From Aurantiochytrium sp. KH105 (Eukaryota > Sar > Bigyra > Thraustochytrida > Thraustochytriidae): a stretch of DNA of 64,000 bases. This document shows, in pieces, positions 1 through 10,181 of the stretch (its first letter is position 1; each line of letters opens with the position of its first letter). Under the pieces are notes generated by a model. It was not told where the DNA came from, did no database searches, and was given only the letters and a program-made list of their open reading frames with translations. Both the position numbers and the translations under genes were made by a program. Where the stretch lies: positions 186,001 to 250,000 of the forward strand of contig BGKB01000006.1 in the NCBI GenBank assembly GCA_003116975.1, given 5' to 3'.

Positions 1-431
1 TCTATGTTGGGCATGTCGAGAATGTGACCACTGTACTTTTCACGTACACCAAATCCTTGCTCATCCGTGTTGAAGATGGATATGCTGGGCTTGTGAGTTT
101 TCGTGCACTTTTGCTCTGGATCTGGCACGAAGTCGTCTCCAAGAGACATGTCTCCTTCAGGGGGGTCACCGCGGAGACCAGAAATTTTGGAGCCAAGAAT
201 GCCACCATTGTCACTCACACCTGCACTGATTGAGAGGACGACGAGGAGAAACAGAAACAAAAGTGCAAATCCAATGGCTAGCTTCTTCAGATTTTCCGTC
301 TTTTTGTTCTTGATACAACGACCGTGATGTCGATGGACATGCTGTTCATGGTTGTTCCAGCCGGCACCAAAAGCATTCCTTACAGCGCCCGGTAGCGCTG
401 TGAATCCAAAGCGCCCACCAGCGCCTTGCAT
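1..431 (-). CDS. Type II membrane protein, N-terminal part (runs off left edge)
   Basis: An open frame on the minus strand starts at the ATG whose first base is 431. It stays open for 143 codons to the window edge, so the C-terminus is missing. The N-terminus is about 50 residues with Gly, His and Lys. A single hydrophobic segment follows at about residues 52-70 (IGFALLFLFLLVVLSI), with Lys on its N-terminal side. After it comes a polar, acidic stretch. This is the topology of a type II Golgi or ER protein such as a glycosyltransferase, but no catalytic domain is inside the window, so the function is unknown. The gene is divergent from the next one. Confidence 0.6.
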   Translation of the reverse strand, partial: MQGAGGRFGFTALPGAVRNAFGAGWNNHEQHVHRHHGRCIKNKKTENLKKLAIGFALLFLFLLVVLSISAGVSDNGGILGSKISGLRGDPPEGDMSLGDDFVPDPEQKCTKTHKPSISIFNTDEQGFGVREKYSGHILDMPNI

Positions 432-1571
432 GCTTCGTTGATTTTGTTTTCTCGCGGAAATGCTGTCGCAGAAATCAAGCATTTACAAATAGAAACACCC
501 ACTTCACTTATTCGTTGCTCAGCGGAGCAAAAGGCCGCACAGTGCATGTATAGGCAAGACTGTCTGCGAAGAGAGAGAGAGGAAGCTATAGTTGTCAGAC
601 AGGATCAGATCTAAGTAGCTAAGCAGATACAAGCAGCCTATAATTTTTTAACGTTAAAAAAGGGGGTGGCCGGAAACGCGCGCTGCGCACACCCCCTGCC
701 TGCCTGCCTGGCTACCCGCTTTACACTTTCCTTTCGCCTTTCGCACACTTTCTTTCTGCACGTGCTCGCACGTGCTGCACCGGCGTCACCGGCGTCACCG
801 CGACCGCTGCGCGGGGCGACTGCGAGGCGAACGAAGCCCGCGCCGCGCGGGCACAGAGACGCGGCGCTGCGCCGCGGCTGTCCCTCGCTCTCAGGCCGGG
901 CGGGTGTGCGTCGCCTCGTGTCCGGGCGCCGGCGGTGCGCGCTCGCAGTCGCTCGCGCGCAGGGCGCGAGCGGGCGAGACGGCGCGCGGAGCGGCACGCC
1001 GCGGCGCCTCGTCCAGGCAGCTGCAGCAGCTCACGCGCGACAGCGGCGAGGCGAGCGAGGCGAGCTGCAGCTGCAGCTGCGTGCAGAGGCCGGCCGCTCG
1101 CAGCGAGCGGGCGGGCGGGCGAGCGGGCGTGTGCGCGCCGCGGCGGCCGCCCCTCGCCAGGCCAGCGGGCTTCGTGAGAGAGGCGGCTGCTGGTCCCGGC
1201 CGTGTCGCCTGGCGGGGTGCGGCGGCGGGGGCGGGGCTGCAGCGCACGACGAGCGACGGGCTCGCCGTCGTCACGGCTGGGCAGCCTCGTCGGTATCACG
1301 ATTTTGTCCTCGAGGAGGCTCGCAGCAGCAGCAGAAGCGTGACCGTCCCGAGCCAGGCGGGGCTGGCGAGTCCTCGCGGCAAGGAGGGCGGGCGACCAGA
1401 GCCCGCATCGGTCGAGGCCGAGCTCGCCGTGGAGCAGCCGGCGGACGAGCGGAGAAGGGGAGCGCGAGAGGGAGGGGGGAAGGGCCGGCAGAACGGCGCG
1501 CGTGGGCTCCGCAAGACGAGCGGAGCAGACGAAGCGGAGCGGGGCTGGCTGAGCCGGCCGGCACTCGCACC
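432..1571. other. Divergent intergenic region with candidate leader
   Basis: This gap lies between a minus-strand gene and a plus-strand gene and should hold both promoters. A TATA-like TATAATTT lies near 640, followed by an A-run and G-run. From about 660 to 1570 the DNA is very GC-rich. It is open in the frame of the downstream gene, but that frame has no ATG before 1572, so I read it as a 5' leader. The would-be peptide is Arg/Ala/Gly-rich low complexity. Confidence 0.5.
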
Positions 1572-4500
1572 ATGCAGAATGACTACACCCCCACCTCTGG
1601 CGTCGAGCTCGTGACGCTGCTCGTGGACGAGACCAAGACTGCCTTGCAAGGCGCTGTGACGTGCAAACGCAGGGCAAAGTACTTGTTGAGCATCTTGGAG
1701 CAGGACATCCAACCCACCCTCTCGCGATGGCAGCAAGCTGAAAAACAAGAGCAACAAGCGCAAGATGCCGCTCTACATGGCACGTCTCCGCGGAGAACAA
1801 GCTTTGTCGCAAGGGGACGATCAAGCACAAGAGGATCGGCCGCATCTGGATCGTCGTTTCCCTTCGTGACCACCAGAAACCCCATGGCAGGAAATCGTTA
1901 TCCCGACCCCGACGGCCAAGGTTCCGCAGATGGACCAGAGGGTACGCTTCTGATTATTGAGGCCAAAATGCGAGACGTCGTAGTGATCTTGCGCCAGCGC
2001 TTTGCAACGCCATCGTGCCTTGAAGCACGAGCGCTGGAGCTCTTTCGAGCCCCACTTGCGGCAAAAGCACTCCTCGAGGTGGAGCAGAGTCTCAAACTAG
2101 CCTCGTCGCTTTGTCTTGCGGCCCTTTTCGGCGAGGATCAGCTGCTGCGACGTCATACCATCAAAGGCGACAGAAAGGCCCGTCCAATTGTCGACGACGA
2201 AGCTGACCGGGCAGATGCTCGCGCCGACCTCGTTGAGGCGCTGAAAACCATTCAGCAGAGTGGGCTCGGATCGAACCGGGGCGCCTTCATGGAGGTCTCG
2301 CAGTGGATACAGCGAGACCCCAAGGTGGACACATCCGAAATGATCGAGGGCCTTGTCGGCACGAAAAGACAACAAAAGGCCTCCGCGCTCCTGGCCCAAA
2401 CGCTCATCAGTGCACAAGAACACACTGCGATAACTTTAGCCGAAGAGCGCGTCCAGCTCTGTGAACCCGAGGACATTCTTGGCCAAGGTCACTTTGCACA
2501 GGTCCTCGCAGGTGTTCTTCTGCCAGCTACGCATCACCAAAACGAGGAATCAGAGAGTGTGGCTGTGAAGCGAGTGCGCAGCACGCGGGCCCACAACCTG
2601 CAACTCGATGATCGCGAAGCCCTTGTTCGCGAGTCGCAGCTGTGGAAGGACCTCCATCACGATAACATTGTATGTTTGCGTGGTGCTTGTATTACCGCCA
2701 GTGGCCATTTCCAGCTTGTTTTGGACCGCTGCGACGTTTCTCTGCACGACCTCTTGTACGAAAAGATGGCAGATTTGAGGAACCCCGACGAATCCCAGGA
2801 TGACACCGACCTCGAGGAAACCACCCGCCTCGACGCAACGGATAAGGAGGTCATTCTGCGTGGCATTGCTCGAGGGCTCGCGTTTCTCCATAGCAAGAGC
2901 ATCATGTGTGGCGATCTTCAGCCCGCAAATGTCTTGCTCAATCACGATCTTGGGCTCGTCAAGCTCGCCAACTTTGAACTCGTCACACGTGGCGCAGACA
3001 ATGCATCGCGCGAGCCCAGCTACATGGCTCCAGAGGTTCTCCAGGCCCCAGCCGAATGGACGACCATGGCTGACATGTATTCGTTCGCCATTGTTGTGTG
3101 GGAACTTTATTACCGAGAGCCGCCATACAAAGAGTCCGGCACCAATGATCTTGCCACGCGCGTCCTGCACGGGGAGAGGCCCGAACTGCTTGAAGGCGTG
3201 GCATTGCGCGCTTGGGTCACCAACATTATGGAGCGCTGCTGGGCACACAATCCGCTCGAGCGTCTCAGCGCAACGGAGGTTCTCGAAAAGCTCGAGTTTC
3301 GCGGCAGCGCACGTCAGTCCACACGCATGGTCCGCGGTCTTCTCACGCTCTTTACCAACGCGCGAATCCCTCGAAGCCGGCCGTCCGTTACTTCGGTCTC
3401 CAAGGTGCGCATGATCCAACTTTTGCTCAAAGAGCTTTCCGAGGGACCTTCGGACCCGGTCCGCACACTGCAAAGTCTCCATGACGCGCTTTGGCGCGAA
3501 TGGCACGCCGGCAAGACGGAAGAGCTACGCTCAGAGGCTTGCTCGCGCGGTGTCGTAATCGACCTCAAGCGCATTTTCGACGCGCATTTGTCTGGCCAAG
3601 GTCCGGAAGAAGTGGTAGAAAGCAAAGCAGACGACGAAAAGAATTACGAAGATGAAAGCTCCCATGACGACAGCTCCGATGAAGACGAGGACGACAACGA
3701 AGAAGAGGAGAACGAGGTCGAACGGTCAGAAAAGACCTCAAGCATTGCGGGAGACGTTGACGAAAACATCTTCACCAGCGCGCTCTGGGTACTGCGCTAT
3801 GCGCTTTCTGTGCAGGGCGCCGTTGCCTTGCGCGAAACGGCCGTCTTCTCGTACGCAATGGGAGATCGAGTCCTCGAGCTCCTTGAAGCCTATCCTGAAT
3901 CCCCGGAAATGCAAGCTGCTGGCTGCAGCGCGCTGGCCGTTCTCGCTTTTCTATCGCCACGAAATGCAGACCACTTGGTACATACTCTTGGCGCGGGCAA
4001 GGCAGTTGTCAGAGCGCTTCTCGCACACCCAAACGACATTGCTGTTCAGGAGAATGCATGCGTCGCTGTACAGCGCCTTGCTGGAACGAACGAGTCTCGA
4101 GTCGAGCTGAATCAAGCGCTCGAGGCTGGCATCGCAGTCTTGGATGCGATGCGCAGGCACTCCGAAACCGAGACCGTCGTCGTTCAGGCTCTTGGTGCGC
4201 TGTCCAATCTTGCAGTCGAAGAGCGCAACCAAGAAATTCTCGGCCAGGAGCTCGGTGCAGGCGAAGAAATCCGTAATGCCATGCGTTTCCATCTGGCAGA
4301 GGCATCCGTGCAGCGCAGCGCGTGCGGGGCCCTGCAGAATTTGTCTGCGAACGACCGCAACCAAACAATTCTTGGCCAAGAACTCAACATCGGGGTTGAA
4401 ATCGTTGCTGCGATGCGCAAGCACAAAAAGAACCCGGCTGTGCTGCGCCTGGCATGCGGTGCCGTGCGAAACCTCGCCTCAAACAACATCCGCAACAAGG

Positions 4501-5816
4501 AGATTCTCTGCCAGGACCTGAATGTGGGCGACGACATCGTCCGCGCCATGAGTGTATTCCCCATTGATGAGGAGCTGCAAAGCGAAGGGTGCGATGCCTT
4601 GCTGAACCTTGCCGAAGACGACCTGCGCAACGCGCAAATCCTGGGTCAAGATGTCCACGCATGCGAAGAGATTCTTCGTGCAATGCTTGAGCACAAAGAG
4701 AATTGGCTCATTCAGGAAAAGGGTTGTGATGCTGTGCTCACGCTGGCGATCGACGACATGAACAAGGAGATTCTTGGTCAGCGTCTCAAGGCAGGCTTGG
4801 TCATCGCCGAGGCTATGCGTATGCACCGAGACAACCCTATCGTGCAAGAGAACGCATGCGGGGCCTTGCAGAACTTGGCCTCGCGCAATTCTCGAAACAA
4901 GGAGATTCTCTGCCAAAAGCTCAATGTGGGCGTTCAGATTTCACTGGCAATGAAGGCCCACGCCGATCACGCTGGTGTGCAAGAGTATGCGTGCGGTGCG
5001 TTGTGGAACCTCGCAGCCACGAATGCCCGGAACAAGGAGATTCTCTGCCAAGAAGTGGGTGCTGGACACGAAGTCGTCGAGGCCATGCGAGCGCACCCAA
5101 AGGCGCTGGGTGTCCAAGAGCAAGCATGTGGTGTGCTACGCACGCTTGCTGGAAATGATCGCAACAAAGTCATTCTCGGCCAACATCTCCATGCAGGTGC
5201 AGACATAATTCATGCAATGCGCGCCAACATCTCGAGTGCTTCTTTGCAGCGAAATGCGTGCGGTGCGTTGCAAAACCTCGCTTTAGACGACGAAAATCGC
5301 GAAGCATTTATTAGAGACCTGGGCGCTACGAGCGCTTTACTTGAGGCGATTCGCGCGCACCGGAACAATGCTTCCGTGCAGGTGAACGCGCTCGGTGCTT
5401 TACGCAACCTTGCGGCTTATTCTGTACCAGGCGACCAGGAAATCCTTACTGCCGACGAGGACGTTGCACACGAAGTTGCCCTGGTCATGAGCATGCACCA
5501 GGATCAACCGCGCGTTCTTGAACTCGGCTGTGGTGTGTTGCGGAATTTGGCGACCGGGTCCGAACGCGACAGGGCTACGCTGGGTAAGAACGAGGAGATC
5601 ATCACTGAGATTCTCGAGGCCATGCGCTCTCATCCCGAGCACCCTGGTCTTCAGCAGGCAGCATGCGCCGCAGTTTACGCTTTTGCCTGCAACTCTGCTG
5701 CGCGCTCCAAACTTCGCAGTCTTGGCGCTGTTGAGGATGTCAAGACCGCCAAGGCCCGGTTTACTGGATTAAAAGGCCCACGTCAGGCTCTTCGCAAGCT
5801 CAACGCTTGGTTCTAA
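1572..5816 (+). CDS. Helical N-terminus, degenerate protein kinase and ARM-like repeat protein
   Basis: The first ATG in frame is at 1572 and gives about 1414 residues. Residues 7-56 and 123-283 look helical, with Cys and Leu spacing reminiscent of the four-helix bundles before MLKL-type kinases. A kinase-like domain begins near 299. It has a glycine loop (GQGHFAQV) and the VAVK lysine (K333). The HRD position reads CGD (D448, followed by LQPAN), and the DFG motif reads NFE (N467), so metal binding is probably lost. An SYMAPEVL motif is still present. An Asp/Glu-rich linker lies at about 683-730. About 13 repeats of roughly 44 residues then follow to the end, with a core like NKEIL-Q and ACGALQNLA, resembling ARM repeats. 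This suggests a scaffold or pseudokinase. Domain calls are by eye, and the MLKL comparison is inference. Confidence 0.85.
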   Translation: MQNDYTPTSGVELVTLLVDETKTALQGAVTCKRRAKYLLSILEQDIQPTLSRWQQAEKQEQQAQDAALHGTSPRRTSFVARGRSSTRGSAASGSSFPFVTTRNPMAGNRYPDPDGQGSADGPEGTLLIIEAKMRDVVVILRQRFATPSCLEARALELFRAPLAAKALLEVEQSLKLASSLCLAALFGEDQLLRRHTIKGDRKARPIVDDEADRADARADLVEALKTIQQSGLGSNRGAFMEVSQWIQRDPKVDTSEMIEGLVGTKRQQKASALLAQTLISAQEHTAITLAEERVQLCEPEDILGQGHFAQVLAGVLLPATHHQNEESESVAVKRVRSTRAHNLQLDDREALVRESQLWKDLHHDNIVCLRGACITASGHFQLVLDRCDVSLHDLLYEKMADLRNPDESQDDTDLEETTRLDATDKEVILRGIARGLAFLHSKSIMCGDLQPANVLLNHDLGLVKLANFELVTRGADNASREPSYMAPEVLQAPAEWTTMADMYSFAIVVWELYYREPPYKESGTNDLATRVLHGERPELLEGVALRAWVTNIMERCWAHNPLERLSATEVLEKLEFRGSARQSTRMVRGLLTLFTNARIPRSRPSVTSVSKVRMIQLLLKELSEGPSDPVRTLQSLHDALWREWHAGKTEELRSEACSRGVVIDLKRIFDAHLSGQGPEEVVESKADDEKNYEDESSHDDSSDEDEDDNEEEENEVERSEKTSSIAGDVDENIFTSALWVLRYALSVQGAVALRETAVFSYAMGDRVLELLEAYPESPEMQAAGCSALAVLAFLSPRNADHLVHTLGAGKAVVRALLAHPNDIAVQENACVAVQRLAGTNESRVELNQALEAGIAVLDAMRRHSETETVVVQALGALSNLAVEERNQEILGQELGAGEEIRNAMRFHLAEASVQRSACGALQNLSANDRNQTILGQELNIGVEIVAAMRKHKKNPAVLRLACGAVRNLASNNIRNKEILCQDLNVGDDIVRAMSVFPIDEELQSEGCDALLNLAEDDLRNAQILGQDVHACEEILRAMLEHKENWLIQEKGCDAVLTLAIDDMNKEILGQRLKAGLVIAEAMRMHRDNPIVQENACGALQNLASRNSRNKEILCQKLNVGVQISLAMKAHADHAGVQEYACGALWNLAATNARNKEILCQEVGAGHEVVEAMRAHPKALGVQEQACGVLRTLAGNDRNKVILGQHLHAGADIIHAMRANISSASLQRNACGALQNLALDDENREAFIRDLGATSALLEAIRAHRNNASVQVNALGALRNLAAYSVPGDQEILTADEDVAHEVALVMSMHQDQPRVLELGCGVLRNLATGSERDRATLGKNEEIITEILEAMRSHPEHPGLQQAACAAVYAFACNSAARSKLRSLGAVEDVKTAKARFTGLKGPRQALRKLNAWF

Positions 5817-6323
5817 GACAAAGAGAACAAGTTCAGGGCTCTGGTCCTGAGGAAAATTGAAAAAGGGGAACGAGTATGGGTGGGACAATGCGGATGAGGA
5901 AAGTCAACAAAGCCTACCCAATCTGGCCAATGTGTCAAAGACTCTTGACGAAGTCCCGACGAGGCAATGTGTCAAAGAATGAATTCTAATTACAAGTCAT
6001 GTTCAAGTTGTGTTTATACCATATTGATTTCATGATGCTGACGACGACGACGATGACGATGACGACGATGATGATAGAAAAAGAACAGTCAAGATGCCAA
6101 TAAAATCATTCAATAACCTAGCCATGCGTGCTTATTCTGTCTAGCTCGCAGGGTCTTCGTTACAAGTTCATACTGATCGTGTCCCGGAGCGCAGAAGACG
6201 ATGAAAAAGGGTTGCGCAAGACACAAGCTCGCTTTTCGTTATACCGGTTATAAAGGGGGCAAGAAGCAGCGCAGGGCAGGACCCGTGAATGCAAAAACCG
6301 TTTTGCGACAAGGCCCAGGCGCG
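5817..6323. other. Intergenic region with GAC/GAT microsatellite
   Basis: This holds the 3' end of the kinase/ARM gene and the promoter of the OFD1-like gene. An imperfect GAC/GAT triplet tract lies at about 6034-6076. A TATA box near 6249 is listed separately. No other coding signal was seen. Confidence 0.5.
6249..6256 (+). promoter_or_regulatory. TATA box of the OFD1-like gene
   Basis: TATAAAGG lies about 70 bp upstream of the ATG at 6324. It also lies downstream of an earlier in-frame ATG at 6201, which argues that 6324 is the real start. Confidence 0.5.
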
Positions 6324-9300
6324 ATGCGGCGAAGCGGGCGCGTGCGCGGCGCCAGGGCGACGTCGAGCGGAGCAGGCGTAGGGCGCGCGGCGGCGGCTCC
6401 ACCCTCGTCTGGAAACGCGAGCCCCGACGAGAGCTGGAGCGCGGAGGCACTCAAGAATAGCCTATTCGAAAGCTTGCGCCGCGCTGGGACCGTCGAGGCG
6501 CTCAAGGCACAGCTGCGAGCCCAGGTCGTCGACAAGCTCCAGGGCGAAGATGCCAGCTTGCTCACGCGCAGCCGGGAAACTGCGCGTAGTGGTGCTCACG
6601 ACGCCGAGGAGCCCGAGGACGATCTCGAGGTCCATGTGTTGCAAAGTCTTGTCGCCGACTATCTCGAGTCACGCGGGTGCGCTTACACGCTCTCGGTCTT
6701 CATGCCCGAGGATGGACTCGGCGAGAGAGCACCGCTTTCCCGTGCGGAACTTTGTAGAATACTCAGCCACGTCGAGGAGGCGCGGCCGTCTGACGATGAA
6801 GGTTCGCCCAAACGAAGCGTGCCACCACTTCTCGGGGTGCTGCTTGAGGACGGCACGAGATCCGTGCTGCCACGCCGAACCGCGAGCGGTCGTGGGGGAA
6901 GAGGCGGAGGAGGCGCATCTCGCGCAGGACAAGCCAGGTACAAGGATTCCGGTACGCAAACCGCCGACACGGAGCGTTTTGAGGGCGATACTGCGGTTAC
7001 GGTCCTTGATCGCAAATTGAGCCGTGTCAATGAGCAATATGTGCTACAACTTGAACGCGAAGCCCTGGTACCGCGTCGATCCGAAGAGGAACGTCTCATT
7101 CGCTATCAACGAGACTGTGATCAGCGCGCCGCCGAGCACATTCAGAGCGAGCTTGCGCGCTTTCGAGAGTCTGAGCTATCTGCGATGCGCTTGCAGGAGC
7201 GGGCTGCGATGCGGCGTGAGCTGACACGGGAAAGAGAAAGTGCACGAAACGAGCTTCAGGCTAGGCTTGCGCAGCTCGCGGAACGCGAGCGCGCTCTTGA
7301 GGACTCCCTACGTCGCAGCCAGGCACAAGTGGAGGCGGCGCTCTATGACGAGCGTCAAAAACTTCTTCACCGCTTTGAGGCCGCAGACGTGAAGACAGCG
7401 CAAGAAAGACGCGAAATTGGGATTGACCGCAAGGCTCTCAAACAGTCGCAGCTTGAGACTGATAAACTCAAGGCCGAGCTCGAACGAAAGCTCCTCGAAA
7501 TTCACACCCTGGAGCTGGACCTCAAGCGGCGCCACGATGATGACGTGCGAACGTATCGTCAATCTGTTCTGGCCGATTACGAGGAACGCGAACGCCGCGT
7601 GCAGCGCGAAGAGCTCCGTATCCGGGAGGAAAGCGTCGCTCTTGCCCGTGCCAAAGACACCCATGCTGCGCAGGACGAGGCTGCGTCAACCGTCTTTGAT
7701 GATCTTGAGGCCGCGAGGGCTGCGCTCGAGCTACGTACTCAAGAACGCGATGATGCTCGCGTCAAGGTGCGTGCGCTTGACGAACAAATGACCTTCTTGA
7801 AAGAAGCAGCACAAACGGAGAGAGAGCGACACGATCGTGTTCATGCAGCAAGCATTGAGCAAACGCGAGAACTCGAGTCCTTGCGCTCGCGCATGCAGCT
7901 CGTGGAGGGGTCAGATCTCATTAAGGAGAAACAGCGACTCGTCGATGATCTTCGCAACCAGCTGCACGAACTGCGCGAAGAGTCCTCCACCCGCATCAAC
8001 AAACTAGAGACTGAGAATGCAGCACTTTCGCGGGAGAAAACCCATCTCGAAAGAGAACTGCATGAAGTTCTTGAACACGCGGAAGGCCATCAGCAACAGC
8101 AAATTGCAGATATTAATGACGCGCTCCTTGAAGCGCGCGAGGAAGCTGAAGCATTTCGTGTTAAGTTTGAAGCTGCAAGAGCTGGCTCTCGGACCCTCGA
8201 GACGGAGAATGCCGATTTGCGACGCCTGCTGTCACAGGCTCGTCGAGCTCTCGATGAGGAGATTGCAAATCCCAAGTCATACGAAGATCCGCCGACGCCG
8301 GGTCCGCCGCGGCCACCTCCAACGCCAAGAACCTCGGTGGTCCCCGCCATGCCACCGGTAGCACCGATGGCGCCCATGCACACATATACACCCATGCAGA
8401 TTCCCTTTCTTCCGTATGCCACCGCAGCGTCGCCTGCGACAAGTGATCTGGCGCAGCAGCTTGCTAGGCTCCAGGAATCAATTGCTGGCTTGCAAAATCA
8501 GCCCGCAACCTCCCCTGCCCCTGAAATTGCGCGAGGAAGAGGAGATCAAGGAGGAGGAGGAGGAGGAGGAGTGAGAGAACGTGCCTCCTTCTCATCGTTG
8601 CCTACAAGCTCCGAGGATGGAGTCGAGGACAATGAAAAAGCACGCTCCGGCAATGAAAGAGATGTAAGTACCTCACAGTCAGGGTATCTGGCTGCGGAGA
8701 CCCCAAAGCCGAAGACAAGGAGCTCGCCTTCGCTCAATACGACTCCCGATGAGCGCCCTCGCCCGGCGCCAGTTGTGGCCACCCCCACAGCAATGTCCCT
8801 GTCGAGGCCCAGCTCGGGGTCACGAAGCGCGCGGAGCCCGCAAAGTCGACAATCTCGAGCGCCGTGGTCTCCTGCGGGAGCCCCGAAAAGGTCACCGCAA
8901 GGAAGAAGAATAAGCCCGAATGCAGCATCGGCGGGGCAAGGGAGCTCATCAAAGGCACGGCTGTCTCCCACGCGCGCGGGCCCGCGGTCGCCGCTGTCAG
9001 GATCTCAATCCGCCCAGAGGCTCTCGCCGCCCTCCAGTCGACCGACTTCTGCAAAATCTGGGGAGAGGGCAGCAGCTCCTCTTCGCATGGCCGACCTCGA
9101 AGAGGAGCAAGAGGCCAGTATGGAGCGGGATCCTTCGGATCGTAATAATGCCGACACAGCGGAAAGAAGTCCAGTAACTACCCGATCGATGAATGCCGAA
9201 GAGAAGAAAATCCCTGGAGCGGAAGACACAAAGAATAGTGTCAATGCAGACGCGACGAGTCACGAGGATCAGGCGCAAGTCGTAGAGCTCAGCGAGGAAG

Positions 9301-9646
9301 ACGCCATACGGGCCATTCGGGAGACGCAAGAACGTCAGCGAAAGTTACAAGAAGAGCAAATGAGGGATCGGCAGCGACGCGCCGAGGAGGCGCAAAGACG
9401 ATTAGAAGAAGACGAGAGACGGCGTGAAGCACGAAAAAAGGAGGCGGAGGATGCAATTGCAGCGCAAGCCCGCGCTCGCGAAGAGGCTGAGAGAGAAGCA
9501 CGAGAAGCGGAAGCTCGTGCGAAACAACGTGAGAATGATGCCATCATTGAGCAATACCGTCAAAAGGCCAAGGAAAAGCTAGCAGAGCAAGGCGCCACGC
9601 AGGGCGCCGCCGACACTGCTATGGAATCGACAACAACGATGCTGGC

Positions 9647-9680
<34 letters not shown>

Positions 9681-9854
9681 GCCTCTGTGCCTGGTAGTGG
9701 CGCAAGTGCCTCAGCAGCATCGGCAGCGGCGGTGTCGCCTCTTTCGCCTGCGTCGGAAATGACGTCTCTGCAAGAAGGCAGCGACGAGATTTCGGCGCCA
9801 AGTCAAAGCGGCCTTGGGACGGGTTCGTCTTCTTCCGAAGGGTTCGGGTTCTAG
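6324..9854 (+). CDS. OFD1: OFD1-like centriole/ciliary LisH coiled-coil protein
   Basis: The chosen start follows a TATA box and gives 1176 residues. Residues 43-72 (SLFESLRRAGTVEALKAQLR) match the N-terminal helix of OFD1. Residues 105-132 form a LisH-type segment (LVADYLESRGCAYTLSVFMP), the most telling similarity to OFD1 family proteins. A long coiled coil spans about 229-645. A Pro/Ser-rich middle and a second charged coiled coil (about 985-1085) follow. Near the C-terminus is a Thr run encoded by an ACA repeat. In animals OFD1 caps centriole distal ends and is needed for cilium assembly, so its presence fits an organism with flagellated cells. The gene is convergent with the PKG gene. 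An earlier ATG at 6201 would add 41 basic residues. Confidence 0.8.
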
Positions 9855-10181
9855 ACGCGCTCGCGCCGTTCGTTTACACGCGTGAGGCCGACTAGCGAGG
9901 TGAGATACTGGTTGTGTGCGTGTGATTAGTGTCCAAAGAGCGACACACGTGTGGGCGAGCCGTGGGTCCATGCGAAGGAGGATCTAAGATTGTAGGATTT
10001 TAGTGTCTTGGTCCCGAGGTCTCGAAGCATAGCAAGTTCGAAGGTTCCGAAGTGTAGTACATACATAATGATATCAACGCGCCTCTCGTGCGGGGTGCCG
10101 AGAGGCGTCCAGAAATAGAGCGAAACAAAATAAGTACCAGAGTAGAGGCAGTTTGTCAAGAGGCCAAACTTAAAAAGGGTG
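9855..10181. other. Convergent 3' region
   Basis: This 327-bp gap separates the 3' ends of the OFD1-like and PKG genes. It presumably holds both 3' UTRs. Nothing else was seen. Confidence 0.5.

Noticed and set aside
666-1571. In-frame extension of the kinase/ARM gene by 302 codons
   Set aside because: It has no ATG, only a GTG at 666, and the peptide is Arg/Ala/Gly low complexity. Stops are rare in such GC-rich DNA.
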